DNA of 64,000 nt from Candidatus Pseudomonas phytovorans (GCA_029202525.1 CP119325.1:695001-759000); one strand, 5' to 3'. Positions 16,933 to 25,560 are shown, numbered from the stretch's first letter. Program-made: numbers and translations. The notes: generated by a model not told the origin, from the sequence alone.

Positions 16933-17910
16933 TCAATGAGGCAGAACCACCAACTTACCCACAGCCTGCCGCTGTGCCAGCCGTTCAATAGCGGCCCCGG
17001 CCTCGGCCAGTGGATAAGTCTGCGAAACCAGCGGTTTCAGCTTGCCTTCGGCATGCCAGGCAAACAGCTGCTTGAAGTTAGCCGCATTGTCTTGCGGCTG
17101 ACGTTGGGCAAATGCACCCCAGAACACCCCCAGCACCGCTGCACCCTTGAGCAGCACCAGATTGGCCGCCAGCTGTGGAATGCTGCCACTGGCAAAACCC
17201 ACCACCAGTAGCCGGCCATTCCAGGCCAACCCGCGCACAGCCTGCTCGAACAGCTCGCCGCCGACCGGGTCGTAGATCACGTCCACGCCCTGGCCGCCGG
17301 TCAGGCGCTTGATTTCTTCGCGCAGGCTTGCCTGGCTGTAGTCGATCAGCTCATCTGCCCCGGCAGCCTTGGCCACGGCCAGTTTCTCGGTGCTGCTGGC
17401 CGCGGCGATCACCCGCGCGCCCAGGGCCTTGCCGATTTCCACCGCCGCCAGACCGACCCCGCCGGATGCGCCCAGTACCAGCAGCGTCTCGCCTGCTTGC
17501 AGTTGGCCGCGCTGGCGCAGGGCGTGCATCGAGGTGCCATAGGTCATGCCAAATGCCGCAGCGGTGGTGAAGTCCATGCTCGCCGGGATCGGCAGCACGT
17601 TGTAGAACGGCACTGCTACCTGTTCGGCGAACGCACCCCAGCCGGTGAGTGCCATGACCCGGTCGCCGACTTTGAACGCGCCAGCTTTTTCTCCGACTGC
17701 GGTCACCACTCCCGCTGCTTCGCCGCCTGGCGAGAACGGCAGCGGTGGTTGGAACTGGTATTTGCCTTCGATGATAAGGGTGTCGGGGAAGTTGACACCG
17801 GCGGCCTGCACATCCAGCAAGATCTCGTTTTTCTTCGGCAGCGGGCTGGCCACGTCTTCCAGTACCAGATCGCGCGCCGGACCCAGGGTTTTGCACAACA
17901 CAGCTTTCAT
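16933..17910 (-). CDS. NADPH:quinone oxidoreductase family protein (zinc-independent MDR)
   Basis: A 325-residue medium-chain reductase of the quinone oxidoreductase (Qor) type. The N-terminal GroES-like domain has GVNFPDTLIIEGKYQ and the glycine-rich PGGEAAGVV. The Rossmann domain has the NADPH motif LVLGASGGVGLAAVEIGKALGA near residues 144-165. The cysteine and histidine ligands of zinc alcohol dehydrogenases are missing, so an alcohol dehydrogenase name would be wrong. It probably reduces quinones or enones with NADPH; the substrate is unknown. The ATG at 17910 is the family start. The gene is divergent from the FliL-like gene. Confidence 0.9.
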   Translation of the reverse strand: MKAVLCKTLGPARDLVLEDVASPLPKKNEILLDVQAAGVNFPDTLIIEGKYQFQPPLPFSPGGEAAGVVTAVGEKAGAFKVGDRVMALTGWGAFAEQVAVPFYNVLPIPASMDFTTAAAFGMTYGTSMHALRQRGQLQAGETLLVLGASGGVGLAAVEIGKALGARVIAAASSTEKLAVAKAAGADELIDYSQASLREEIKRLTGGQGVDVIYDPVGGELFEQAVRGLAWNGRLLVVGFASGSIPQLAANLVLLKGAAVLGVFWGAFAQRQPQDNAANFKQLFAWHAEGKLKPLVSQTYPLAEAGAAIERLAQRQAVGKLVVLPH

Positions 17911-18079
17911 CGGGGCTATTCCTTTGCGGGTAATGGCCGATAAGTGTAGGAGGGCCGTTTGCCGGGTCAACGAGCATGGTCCGCCCTGATGTGTAGGCAT
18001 AAGTGGCGGCACAAGCCCGGGCTTGGGTTTGAGCGGCGTGCTAGGTAAGCTGGCGCCAACTGTATTGAGGAGCGAATTC

Positions 18080-18484
18080 GTGAAAGCGTGGATCTTGATG
18101 GTGCTGGCACTGTTGCTGCCGGCTGCGGCCATGGCCGAAGAAGCCAAGGAAGGGGTGCCCAAGGTCGCCTACATCAGCCTGAGCCCGCCCTTTGTCGGCA
18201 ACTATGCCCTCGACGGCGGCCCACGGCTGCGCGTGTTCAAGGCCGACGTGGCCCTGCGCGTAACCGGTGATGAAGCTGCCAAGGCGGTGCAGCACCACGA
18301 GCCGCTTATCCGCAACCAGCTGGTGGCACTGTTCACCCAACAGACCGTGGACAGCATGAGCAACGTCGAGGCCAAGGAACACCTTCGCCAAGAAGCGCTG
18401 AAGCAGGTGCAGCAGGTGCTGGAAGCGGAAGAGGGCAAGCCGATTGTCGAGGACTTGCTGTTCAACAACCTGATTGTGCAGTGA
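18080..18484 (+). CDS. FliL-superfamily exported protein
   Basis: A 134-residue protein with a cleavable-looking signal peptide (residues 1-19, ending AAAMAEE). Its mature domain resembles FliL: a Y-I-S-L-x-P-P-F-V strand, then LRVFKADVALRV and a C-terminal amphipathic helix ending FNNLIVQ. FliL proteins are usually anchored at the flagellar stator, but no flagellar gene is near and the transmembrane anchor seems to be replaced by a signal peptide. A GTG start at 18080 was chosen because GAGGAG lies 7 nt upstream; this is unusual but well supported. Confidence 0.8.
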   Translation: MKAWILMVLALLLPAAAMAEEAKEGVPKVAYISLSPPFVGNYALDGGPRLRVFKADVALRVTGDEAAKAVQHHEPLIRNQLVALFTQQTVDSMSNVEAKEHLRQEALKQVQQVLEAEEGKPIVEDLLFNNLIVQ

Positions 18485-18510
18485 GCTGAAACCGGGTGAA
18501 GTCGATCGTT

Positions 18511-18538
18511 GGTAAGCATGACTGAAGTCAGGCTTACC
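18511..18538. promoter_or_regulatory. 28-bp palindrome upstream of the orphan toxin-like gene
   Basis: GGTAAGC (18511-18517) pairs with GCTTACC (18532-18538), and TGACT pairs with AGTCA inside, giving 12 matched pairs broken by one mismatch. It lies 26 bp after the FliL-like stop and 110 bp before the PemK-like gene. It could be a transcript-end hairpin or an operator; there is no T tract. Confidence 0.4.
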
Positions 18539-18647
18539 TCGGTTGTAAGACCTTTCTGTCTTTCCTGTAAGCCTGCCAGTTTTCGGTTTCTGCGGCCATG
18601 GCCAAGCTAAATTGTGCCTTGTCTACAGTTGCTCGAGAGTGTTGGCA

Positions 18648-19085
18648 ATGCCTTTGAAGTACCAGCCGAAAGCGGCGACTGTGCTGATGTGCGACTTTTC
18701 GGGCTTCCAGGTGCCTGAGATGATCAAGGTGCGGCCCGTCGTCGTCCTTCGCAAGCACATTCAAAATCGCCAGTTGGTGACGATAATTCCTTTGAGCACC
18801 ACAGCACCTGATCGCTTGGCCAAGCATCACGTTGAGCTGCCGAGTTATCTGCCAGGACCGGCCCTCATATGTTGGGCCAAATGCGACATGATCTACACGG
18901 TTGCGATCAACAGACTGGACAGGTGTCAGGTCAAGTCGCGACATGGTGGTGGTCGGGAATTCCTCACCTTCACTATGAGGCCTGAGCATTTCGCGGCCGT
19001 GAGGGCTGCTGTTGGCTTCAGCCTGGGCTTCACATATCCGGCAACAGTGCCGGCTGTTGTCAGTGGTGCGCTGGATACGCAATAA
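18648..19085 (+). CDS. PemK/MazF-like protein without a visible antitoxin
   Basis: A 145-residue protein whose first 95 residues fit the PemK/MazF fold: LMCDFSG near residue 13, the KVRPVVVL strand, the VTIIPLSTTAP strand and WAKCDMIYTVAINRLDR. MazF-type proteins are mRNA-cleaving toxins normally paired with a small upstream antitoxin. No antitoxin-sized gene lies in the 163 bp upstream, nor was one recognised on the other strand. About 45 residues follow the core, so it is longer than classical MazF. Its coding sequence is less GC-rich in feel than the flanking genes, suggesting acquisition. It may be a solitary toxin, a domesticated RNase, or paired with an antitoxin elsewhere. Confidence 0.75.
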   Translation: MPLKYQPKAATVLMCDFSGFQVPEMIKVRPVVVLRKHIQNRQLVTIIPLSTTAPDRLAKHHVELPSYLPGPALICWAKCDMIYTVAINRLDRCQVKSRHGGGREFLTFTMRPEHFAAVRAAVGFSLGFTYPATVPAVVSGALDTQ

Positions 19086-19193
19086 TCGCTCTGTTCCCGT
19101 AAGGGACTTGCGAGACTCTGTGGATCCTGGCTCAGCCAGCAATTACAGAGCCGGGCAGGTATGTGGCGATGACAAGCCAACCTGTCTGTGATT

Positions 19194-19215
19194 AGGGCGC
19201 CGAAAGGCGCCCTTT
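19194..19215. terminator. Bidirectional hairpin between the PemK-like gene and the ABC operon
   Basis: An 8-bp GC-rich stem AGGGCGCC/GGCGCCCT with a GAAA tetraloop, followed by TTG and a T-rich stretch on the plus strand. It lies between two convergent transcription units and can serve both. Confidence 0.7.
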
Positions 19216-19265
19216 GTCTTTGTGCTACTTTTGCAATTTCCTGGGCGGAATGATGTCTCGCTCCC

Positions 19266-20378
19266 TTATGACGCCAGGCTACGGCGAAACCGCGCCAGGG
19301 CCACGCTGAAAAACACCAGCCCGATCAACGCCAGCGCCAGGATATCCGGCCATACCACTGTCCATCCGGCATCGCGGAACAGAATCGCGGTCCCCAGGCT
19401 GACAAAGTGCGTCGACGGCGATCCCTGCATTACCCATTGCAACCACTGCGGCATGCTGTCCAGCGGTGTGCTGCCGCCAGACAGCAACAGCATGGGGATG
19501 ATCACCGGAATCGCCAGCAGGCCGAACTGCGGCGTCGAGCGCGCCAGGGTGGCGAGGAAAATGCCCAGGGCCGTACTGGCGAACAGATACAGCGCAGTCA
19601 CGGCCAGAAACAGCCCCATCGAGCCGGACAGTGGCACGCCCAGTGCGCCTTTCACTACCACCACCAGCGAAATCCAGGTGCAGATCACCACCACCAGCGC
19701 GTTGCTGCCGATCTTCGCCAGCATGATTTCCAGTGCGGTCAGCGGCAGCACCAGCAGGTGGTCGAGCGTGCCATGTTCACGCTCGCGCAGCAGCGCGGTG
19801 CCGGTGAGGATGATCGCCAGGATGGTGATGTTGTTGACGATCTGGATCACGGCCAGGAACCAGCCCCCTTCAAGGTTGGGGTTGAATAGCGCCTTGGGGT
19901 TGATCAGCACCGGGCTTTGCGCGTTGCCACGCTGGCTGTAATCGAGCAGCTCACGCTCGAAGATGCGGCCGATGTAGCCGGCACCCATGAACGCCTGGCT
20001 CATGGCTGTGGCGTCGACGTTTATCTGGAGTTCTGGTGAGCGCCCGGCCAGCAAGTCGCTCTGGAAGTTCACCGGCACGTTGATCACGAACGTGTACTGG
20101 CCGCTGTCCATGGCCTGGTCCAGGTGCTCCGCGGCCAGCGCCACGGCGGGCTGGAACTCGGGCGGTTGCAGGGCTTCGGTCAGCTTGCGTGACAGCAGGC
20201 TGCGGTCTTCGTCCACCACCGCGACGCTGGCGTTGTGCACGCCGATCACCGAGCCGGCTGCCGGCATGTAGATCGCCACGCTGAAGGCATACAGCAGGAA
20301 CAACAGCAGCACGCTGTCATGGCGCAGGCTGGTCAGTTCTTTCAGGCCCAGGCGCAGGGTGTGGTTCAGGCGCGACAT
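19266..20378 (-). CDS. yhhJ: ABC-2 type export permease (YhhJ-like)
   Basis: A 370-residue ABC-2 permease. An N-terminal helix (residues about 20-40) is followed by a large periplasmic domain and five C-terminal helices, with the conserved GTALLREREHGTLDHLLVLP motif before the core. It is the last gene of the operon hlyD-rbbA-yhhJ, starting one base after the rbbA stop. In E. coli yhhJ is likewise associated with rbbA and an HlyD-like gene. The transported substrate is unknown. The gene ends before a bidirectional hairpin shared with the PemK-like gene. Confidence 0.88.
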   Translation of the reverse strand: MSRLNHTLRLGLKELTSLRHDSVLLLFLLYAFSVAIYMPAAGSVIGVHNASVAVVDEDRSLLSRKLTEALQPPEFQPAVALAAEHLDQAMDSGQYTFVINVPVNFQSDLLAGRSPELQINVDATAMSQAFMGAGYIGRIFERELLDYSQRGNAQSPVLINPKALFNPNLEGGWFLAVIQIVNNITILAIILTGTALLREREHGTLDHLLVLPLTALEIMLAKIGSNALVVVICTWISLVVVVKGALGVPLSGSMGLFLAVTALYLFASTALGIFLATLARSTPQFGLLAIPVIIPMLLLSGGSTPLDSMPQWLQWVMQGSPSTHFVSLGTAILFRDAGWTVVWPDILALALIGLVFFSVALARFRRSLAS

Positions 20379-20379
20379 C

Positions 20380-23100
20380 TCAGGCCTCCTGCTTTTTCAG
20401 CATGGCCAGGCTCAGGCCGGTAAACGCCGCAAAGAAGCCCAGCAGGATCAAGCATTGCGGCCATAGCTCGCGTAGCCCCAGCGCCTTGGTGAAGGTGCCG
20501 ACCGCGATATCGAGAAAGTAGCCCGCCGGGAACAGCTGGCCCATCACTGCCGCCGCACCGTCCAGCGATGAGCGGGGCACGATCAGGCCAGAGAACTGGA
20601 TGGTCGGCAGGCTGGTGATGATCATGGTGCCCAGAATGGCCGCGATCTGGGTGCGGGTGAACGCCGAAATCAGCAAGCCCAGGCTGGTGGTGGCCAGCAG
20701 GTAGGCCACGCCACCACAAGCCAGGGCCAGCACACTGCCCTTGAGCGGCACGGCGAACAGCCAGCGATTCATTGCCACCAGCAGCGCCAGGTTGACCAGG
20801 CTCACAGCCAGGTAAGGTATCTGCTTGCCCAGCAGGAACTCCAGGCGAGTGAGGGGGGTGGCGTAGAAGTTGGTGATGGAGCCGAGTTCTTTCTCGCGGA
20901 CAATGCCCAACGCGGTGAGCATGGCCGGGATGAAGGCCAGGATCAGCGCCATCACGCCCGGGCCGATGGCATTCACGCTGACCACGTCCTGGTTGTAACG
21001 AAAACGCGTTTCCAGGCGCACAAGGTCCTGGCGCGGCTGCGGCTGTGGGCTCGCCTTTGCCAGCTGCTCAAGGTTGGCCTGGTGCACGGCCTCAACGTAG
21101 TTGCGGCTGGTTTCTGCACGAAACGGCATGCCGCCGTCGAGCCAGGCCGCCACCACCGGTTGGCGCCCGGCGTACAGGTCGCGGCCAAACCCGGGCGGAA
21201 TCTCCAGCGCCAGCTTGATATCCGAGCGTTGCAGGCGCTGGTGCATCTGGCGGCTGTCAGTAATCGGCGCCTGTTCAGCAAAATAGCGTGAGCCACGGAA
21301 GGCTTCGAGGTAGGCCCGGCTTTGCGGGCTCTGGTCCTGATCGTGCACGGCGAAGGCAAGGTTTTCCACATCCAGCGAAATGCCATAGCCAAAAATCACC
21401 ATCATGAACAGCGCGCCCAGCAGGGCAAAGGCCAGGCGCACCTTGTCGCGCAGCAACTCCTTGCCCTCACGGCTGGCCACCGCCAGCAGGCGGCGCAGGC
21501 TGAAGCCCTGGCGCAGGGGCGGGGTGGCCGTGGCTGCCTGCTCCAGCACGGCGTTCTCCGTAGCTTGCGGCGCAAGCTCCTGGGCCTGCTCCAGGCAGCG
21601 CACGAACGCGTCCTCCAGGGTGTCGCCCTGGTACTGGCGCTGCAGGGCATCCGGTGTGTCGCAGGCCAGAACCCGCCCGGCATGCATCAGCGAGATGCGG
21701 TCGCAGCGTTGGGCTTCGTTCATGAAATGGGTGGAGAGGAAAATGGTCACGCCCTGTTCGCGTGACAATTCCACCAACAGGCGCCAGAAATCGTCGCGGG
21801 CTGCGGGGTCAACCCCGGAGGTCGGTTCATCGAGAATCAATACTTCCGGGCGATGCAGCACTGCTACCGCCAGCGACAGGCGTTGACGCAGGCCAAGGGG
21901 CAGGGCGCCGGACGGCTGGTCGGCGATAGCGGCAAGGTCGAAGCGCTCGATCAGCTCATCAATGCGCTGGGCGCTTTCTGCCTTGGGCAGGTCGAACAGG
22001 CGGGCATGCAAGGCCAGGTTCTGCCGGGTGCTGAGTTCGCCATACAGCGAGAAGCTTTGCGACATGAAACCGACCCGCTTGCGCGTGGCCAGGTCACTGG
22101 CATCCACCGGGCGCCCCAGCAGGCTGGCGCTGCCCTCGCTGGCCGGCATCAGGCCGGTGAGCACTTTCATGGTGGTGGTCTTGCCGCAGCCGTTCGAGCC
22201 GAGGAAGCCGAAGATCTCGCCACGGCCAATGGCGAAACTGACCTTGTTTACCGCCGTGAAATCGCCAAAGCGCAGGGTCAGGTCGTGGGCCTCGATGGCC
22301 ACCGGGCCGTCCGTGGCCGGGCGCGGTGGAATGCGCAGGGGTTGATGCTGGGCCTTGCCCGCGCCCTGGTAGTGGGTGAAGGCGTCGTCCAGCTTGCCGC
22401 TGGGGGTGACCGCAGCCAGTTCGTGGCTGGGGCCTGCGGCCAGCAGGTGGCCGCCATCGAGCATCAGGCAGTGCTCGAACTGTTCGGCCTCTTCCATGTA
22501 GGCGGTAGCCACCAGCAAGGTCAGTTGCGGGCGCTGTGCGCGAACCTGTTCGACCAGCTCCCAGAAGCGCCGCCGCGACAGCGGGTCGACGCCGGTGGTG
22601 GGTTCGTCGAGGATCAGCAGGTCCGGTTCGTGGATCAGTGCGCAACACAGGCCCAGCTTCTGCTTCATGCCGCCCGACAGCTTGCCGGCCGGGCGTTCGG
22701 CAAAGCGTTGCAGGTCGGTGGCCTGCAGCAGGTTGGCCATGCGCTGCTCGCACTCGCGGCGGCCCAGGCCGAACAGGGTGGCGAAGAAGCGAATGTTTTC
22801 GCTGATCGACAGCTCCGGGTACAGGTTGTTGCCCAGCCCCTGTGGCATGAACGCGACTTTCGGGTACAGCGCCGCGCGGTGGCGTCGCTGGCTGATCGAG
22901 CCACCCAGCACCTGGAGATCGCCCTTTTGCAGGCGTTTGACGCCTGCGATCAACCCCAGCAAGGTCGATTTGCCGGCGCCGTCTGGGCCGATGAGCGCGC
23001 AGCGGGTGCCCGCAGGCAGGCTGAAGCCGAGGGTGTGCAGGGCCACCAGGTCGCCGTAGCGGTGGCTGATACCCTCGGCCAGCAGTGCCGGGGCGTTCAT
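20380..23100 (-). CDS. rbbA: RbbA-like ABC transporter: two ATPase domains fused to a permease
   Basis: A 906-residue fusion. ATPase domain 1 (residues about 7-240) has Walker A GPDGAGKST and signature LSGGMKQKL. ATPase domain 2 (about 265-500) has Walker A GSNGCGKTTT and Walker B VLILDEPTSG, but its signature is changed to PLGLRQRLSLA. An ABC-2 permease domain (about 530-906) follows, ending in several helices with the GIVREKELGSITNFYATPLTR motif. E. coli RbbA is called ribosome-associated, while the architecture suggests export; both ideas remain open. Its ATG overlaps the hlyD stop (ATGA), so the subunits are co-translated. The degenerate second signature may make one site catalytically weak. 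Confidence 0.9.
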   Translation of the reverse strand: MNAPALLAEGISHRYGDLVALHTLGFSLPAGTRCALIGPDGAGKSTLLGLIAGVKRLQKGDLQVLGGSISQRRHRAALYPKVAFMPQGLGNNLYPELSISENIRFFATLFGLGRRECEQRMANLLQATDLQRFAERPAGKLSGGMKQKLGLCCALIHEPDLLILDEPTTGVDPLSRRRFWELVEQVRAQRPQLTLLVATAYMEEAEQFEHCLMLDGGHLLAAGPSHELAAVTPSGKLDDAFTHYQGAGKAQHQPLRIPPRPATDGPVAIEAHDLTLRFGDFTAVNKVSFAIGRGEIFGFLGSNGCGKTTTMKVLTGLMPASEGSASLLGRPVDASDLATRKRVGFMSQSFSLYGELSTRQNLALHARLFDLPKAESAQRIDELIERFDLAAIADQPSGALPLGLRQRLSLAVAVLHRPEVLILDEPTSGVDPAARDDFWRLLVELSREQGVTIFLSTHFMNEAQRCDRISLMHAGRVLACDTPDALQRQYQGDTLEDAFVRCLEQAQELAPQATENAVLEQAATATPPLRQGFSLRRLLAVASREGKELLRDKVRLAFALLGALFMMVIFGYGISLDVENLAFAVHDQDQSPQSRAYLEAFRGSRYFAEQAPITDSRQMHQRLQRSDIKLALEIPPGFGRDLYAGRQPVVAAWLDGGMPFRAETSRNYVEAVHQANLEQLAKASPQPQPRQDLVRLETRFRYNQDVVSVNAIGPGVMALILAFIPAMLTALGIVREKELGSITNFYATPLTRLEFLLGKQIPYLAVSLVNLALLVAMNRWLFAVPLKGSVLALACGGVAYLLATTSLGLLISAFTRTQIAAILGTMIITSLPTIQFSGLIVPRSSLDGAAAVMGQLFPAGYFLDIAVGTFTKALGLRELWPQCLILLGFFAAFTGLSLAMLKKQEA

Positions 23101-24059
23101 TGCAGGTTGGCCGGCCAGTCCACCTCAGCCGTGCGCACATAGCCGGCGCCTGGCATGCCTGGTTTGGCTTGCGGAACATTACCTGGGTCGCTGAGGCGCA
23201 GCTTGACCCGAAACACCAGCTTTTGCCGCTCGTCGCGGGTTTCTACCTGTTTGGGGGTGAACTGGGCCTTGGCCGCGACAAACGCCACCTTGGCTGGCAG
23301 GGCGCGTTCGGGCAAAGCGTCGAGCACGATACGCGCCTGGTCGCCCACGGTCAGCCGGCCGCTGGTGGAGGCCGGTAGGTACAGGTTCATGTATTGGTCG
23401 CTGGGGTCGATCAGCATCAGCACGCGGCCGCCGGCACCCAGCACTTCGCCAGGCTCGGCCAGGCGCAGCTGGATGATGCCGTCGATGGGGGCACGCAGGC
23501 TGCTGTCGTCGATTTCGCTGGTGAGCTGGGCTACCTGGGCTTCGGCGGCACCGATGGCGGCCTTGATTGCCGCCAATTGGGCGCGAGAGGCGACTACCGC
23601 GGCATTGGCCGTGTCGAAGCGCGCCTGCTGTTGGTCAAGCAACTGCTGGCTGGCGTATTTGCGCTGGAAAATCTCACGCACGCGCTTGAGTTCCTGGCTG
23701 GCCAGCAACAGTTCGCTTTGGCGTAGCTGCACACTGGCCTGGGCGGCGGCGTAGTTTTCCCGGGCGCGCACCACTTCGGCTTCAGCCTGGGCACGCTGGG
23801 CTTCCATGGTGCGGGTGTCGATGCGCGCCAGCAGTTGGCCGCGGGTAACCTTGTCACCTTCGTCGACCAGCACTTCGGCCAAGCGACCGGGGATTTTACT
23901 GGCGATCTGGACTTCGGTGGCTTCGAGGCGGCCGTTGCCCATGCTCAGGCCTTCGGGCAACTGGTCGTGGAGTGACTTCCAGTACCCCAGCCCTCCGGCA
24001 GCAGCGAGCAGGGCGATCAGCGCGGTGGCGAATATTCTGGGGGCGAATTGATTCATCAT
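23097..24059 (-). CDS. HlyD-family periplasmic adaptor subunit
   Basis: A 320-residue membrane fusion protein. It has a single N-terminal membrane anchor (residues about 8-26), a lipoyl half-motif EVQIASKIPGRLAEVLVDEGDKV, a long coiled-coil hairpin (about 75-190) and the second lipoyl half with LRAPIDGIIQLRLAEPGEV. It would connect the RbbA/YhhJ exporter to an outer-membrane channel. Two adjacent ATG codons, at 24059 and 24056, are both within reach of an AGGA; the first is used. It is the first gene of the operon and overlaps rbbA by four bases. Confidence 0.9.
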   Translation of the reverse strand: MMNQFAPRIFATALIALLAAAGGLGYWKSLHDQLPEGLSMGNGRLEATEVQIASKIPGRLAEVLVDEGDKVTRGQLLARIDTRTMEAQRAQAEAEVVRARENYAAAQASVQLRQSELLLASQELKRVREIFQRKYASQQLLDQQQARFDTANAAVVASRAQLAAIKAAIGAAEAQVAQLTSEIDDSSLRAPIDGIIQLRLAEPGEVLGAGGRVLMLIDPSDQYMNLYLPASTSGRLTVGDQARIVLDALPERALPAKVAFVAAKAQFTPKQVETRDERQKLVFRVKLRLSDPGNVPQAKPGMPGAGYVRTAEVDWPANLQ

Positions 24060-24151
24060 TCTGCATCCTTGCGGTCTTGCACACCACATCATGGCGTGGG
24101 GCCATGCGTGGCGTGTTGATATCGGTCAAACCCTTGACCTTAGCCACTGTT

Positions 24152-24601
24152 TCAACGCAGCGCGACAATCACTGCCCATTGTTCGGGGGTCACCGGCATC
24201 ACCGACAGGCGGCTGCCCTTTTGCACCAGCGGCAACTCGGCCAGGCCGGACTGCTGCTTCAGCCTGCCCAGTTCCAGAACCCGTGGCAGGGTTTGCACAT
24301 GGGCCACATCCACCGCGCTCCACGGGTTCTTCTCGGCTGTGGCCTTGGCATCGTAGTAGTGGCTTTGTGGGTCCAGTGCGGTCGGGTCCGGGTAAGCCGC
24401 GCGGATGATTTTGCCGATGCCGGCAATACCGGGCTGCGGGCAACTGGAGTGGTAGAAGAAGAACTCGTCACCCACGTTCATGGCCCGCAGGAAATTGCGC
24501 GCCTGATAGTTGCGCACCCCGTCCCAGCGCGTTTCGCCCAAGCGGCCGAGGGCTTCGATGGAGAGCTCATCGGGCTCGGATTTCATCAGCCAGTAGGCCA
24601 T
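24152..24601 (-). CDS. EVE domain protein (PUA-like, YTH-related fold)
   Basis: A 149-residue EVE domain protein with the characteristic start MAYWLMKSEPDELS, then the WDGVRNYQARNFLRAM motif, the FFYHSSCP segment and PWSAVDV. EVE domains bind modified bases in DNA or RNA and are often associated with restriction or RNA-modification systems, though this single-domain form is a widespread housekeeping version. The ATG at 24601 has AGGAG 8 nt upstream. It reads away from the small membrane protein gene. The function in Pseudomonas is not known to me. Confidence 0.9.
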   Translation of the reverse strand: MAYWLMKSEPDELSIEALGRLGETRWDGVRNYQARNFLRAMNVGDEFFFYHSSCPQPGIAGIGKIIRAAYPDPTALDPQSHYYDAKATAEKNPWSAVDVAHVQTLPRVLELGRLKQQSGLAELPLVQKGSRLSVMPVTPEQWAVIVALR

Positions 24602-24780
24602 GGATGCTGCTCCTGAAAAGGTTTGAAATAACCTGTTGCACGAAACCGACAGCCGGTTGGCGTCAAGGTTTGCGTGTGGACGCAGGTTGTCGGAAAATGC
24701 GCCCCGTTTAAAGCGCAATGCGCTGGCGATACCCAGAAAATCGCCGGGCACTGAACAGTTTGCCTGGGGGGCAATCTTCA

Positions 24781-24933
24781 ATGAATCAACGCAAAAAGCC
24801 GGATCTGCTGTGGATCCTGGTGTTCATTTTTGGCCTGGGTGTGGTCACTACCGGTTATGCGCAGGGGTTCTGGGAGCGCAAGCTGGACAACGCCTATCAG
24901 ATGCCGGTCGACGCCAGCCAGCCACAACGTTGA
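24781..24933 (+). CDS. Small single-pass membrane protein (50 aa), unknown function
   Basis: A 50-residue protein MNQRKKPDLLW... with one clear hydrophobic helix (residues about 9-27, WILVFIFGLGVVTTGYA), a basic N terminus (likely cytoplasmic) and a polar tail. A G-rich stretch 12 to 7 nt upstream can act as ribosome binding site. It is squeezed between divergent EVE and convergent fau, ending 18 bp from the fau stop. I recognise no named family, though homologues at this site in other P. putida strains are likely. Hydrophobic pattern, start context and position support a real gene. Confidence 0.65.
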   Translation: MNQRKKPDLLWILVFIFGLGVVTTGYAQGFWERKLDNAYQMPVDASQPQR

Positions 24934-24951
24934 TGCCCCCGCTGGCGCCGC

Positions 24952-25560
24952 TTAACGCGGCGCCAGGTACCAGTCACGGTCCGATACCGTGCCCTGCAGC
25001 GGTACATCCCAACTGGCCTGGGCCAGCCGCTCGACCTTCTGGCATTCATGCGCCAGCCCCAGCAGCAAAGGCTTCTTCCAGGTTTTTCGACGCGCCTGGT
25101 AGGCCAGGCTGCGGTCATAGAAGCCACCGCCCATTCCCAGGCGCCCGCCCACTTCGTCAAAACCGACCAACGGCAGCAGGATCAGGTCCAGTGCCCAGAT
25201 TGGCCGTTGGCGTTTGCGTTCAGTAATAGGCTCAGGAATACGGAAACGGTTGGGCTTGAGCTTTTCGCCTTGCTCGAACCGCTGGAACACCATGCGCGTG
25301 CGCGGCCAGGCGTGCAGCACCGGCAGGTAGGTGCGCTTGCCGCGGCGCTGGGCTTCGCGCAGTAACAGGCAAGGGTCGATTTCGCCGTCGTTGGGCAGGT
25401 ACAGGGCAATGTGCCGGGCGCGGCGGAACAGCGGGTGCTGCGCAAGCTGACGGTACAGGCCAAGGGTGGCCTGGCGTTGCTGGGCAGGGGTAAGGGCGCG
25501 GCGTGCATTGCGAAGCAGGCGACGAAGCTGGGGGCGGGTGAGCGGCGCGGTGTCGGTCAT
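24952..25560 (-). CDS. fau: 5-formyltetrahydrofolate cyclo-ligase
   Basis: A 202-residue member of the 5-FTHF cyclo-ligase family (YgfA/Fau), which uses ATP to convert 5-formyl-THF to 5,10-methenyl-THF and so recycles this folate inhibitor. The N-terminal basic region R-R-L-L-R-N-A-R-R contributes to ATP binding, and the C-terminal motif VGGRLGMGGGFYDRSL is diagnostic. The start at 25560 is preferred over longer in-frame options that would read into the 6S terminator region. It is downstream of ssrS, the order zapA-ssrS-fau conserved in Gammaproteobacteria. Confidence 0.93.
   Translation of the reverse strand: MTDTAPLTRPQLRRLLRNARRALTPAQQRQATLGLYRQLAQHPLFRRARHIALYLPNDGEIDPCLLLREAQRRGKRTYLPVLHAWPRTRMVFQRFEQGEKLKPNRFRIPEPITERKRQRPIWALDLILLPLVGFDEVGGRLGMGGGFYDRSLAYQARRKTWKKPLLLGLAHECQKVERLAQASWDVPLQGTVSDRDWYLAPR

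Noticed and set aside
18534..19142. A minus-strand frame opposite the PemK-like gene as a possible antitoxin
   Set aside because: It is a 202-codon shadow frame covering the toxin-like gene, far too long for a typical antitoxin and without a ribosome binding site or helix-turn-helix pattern.
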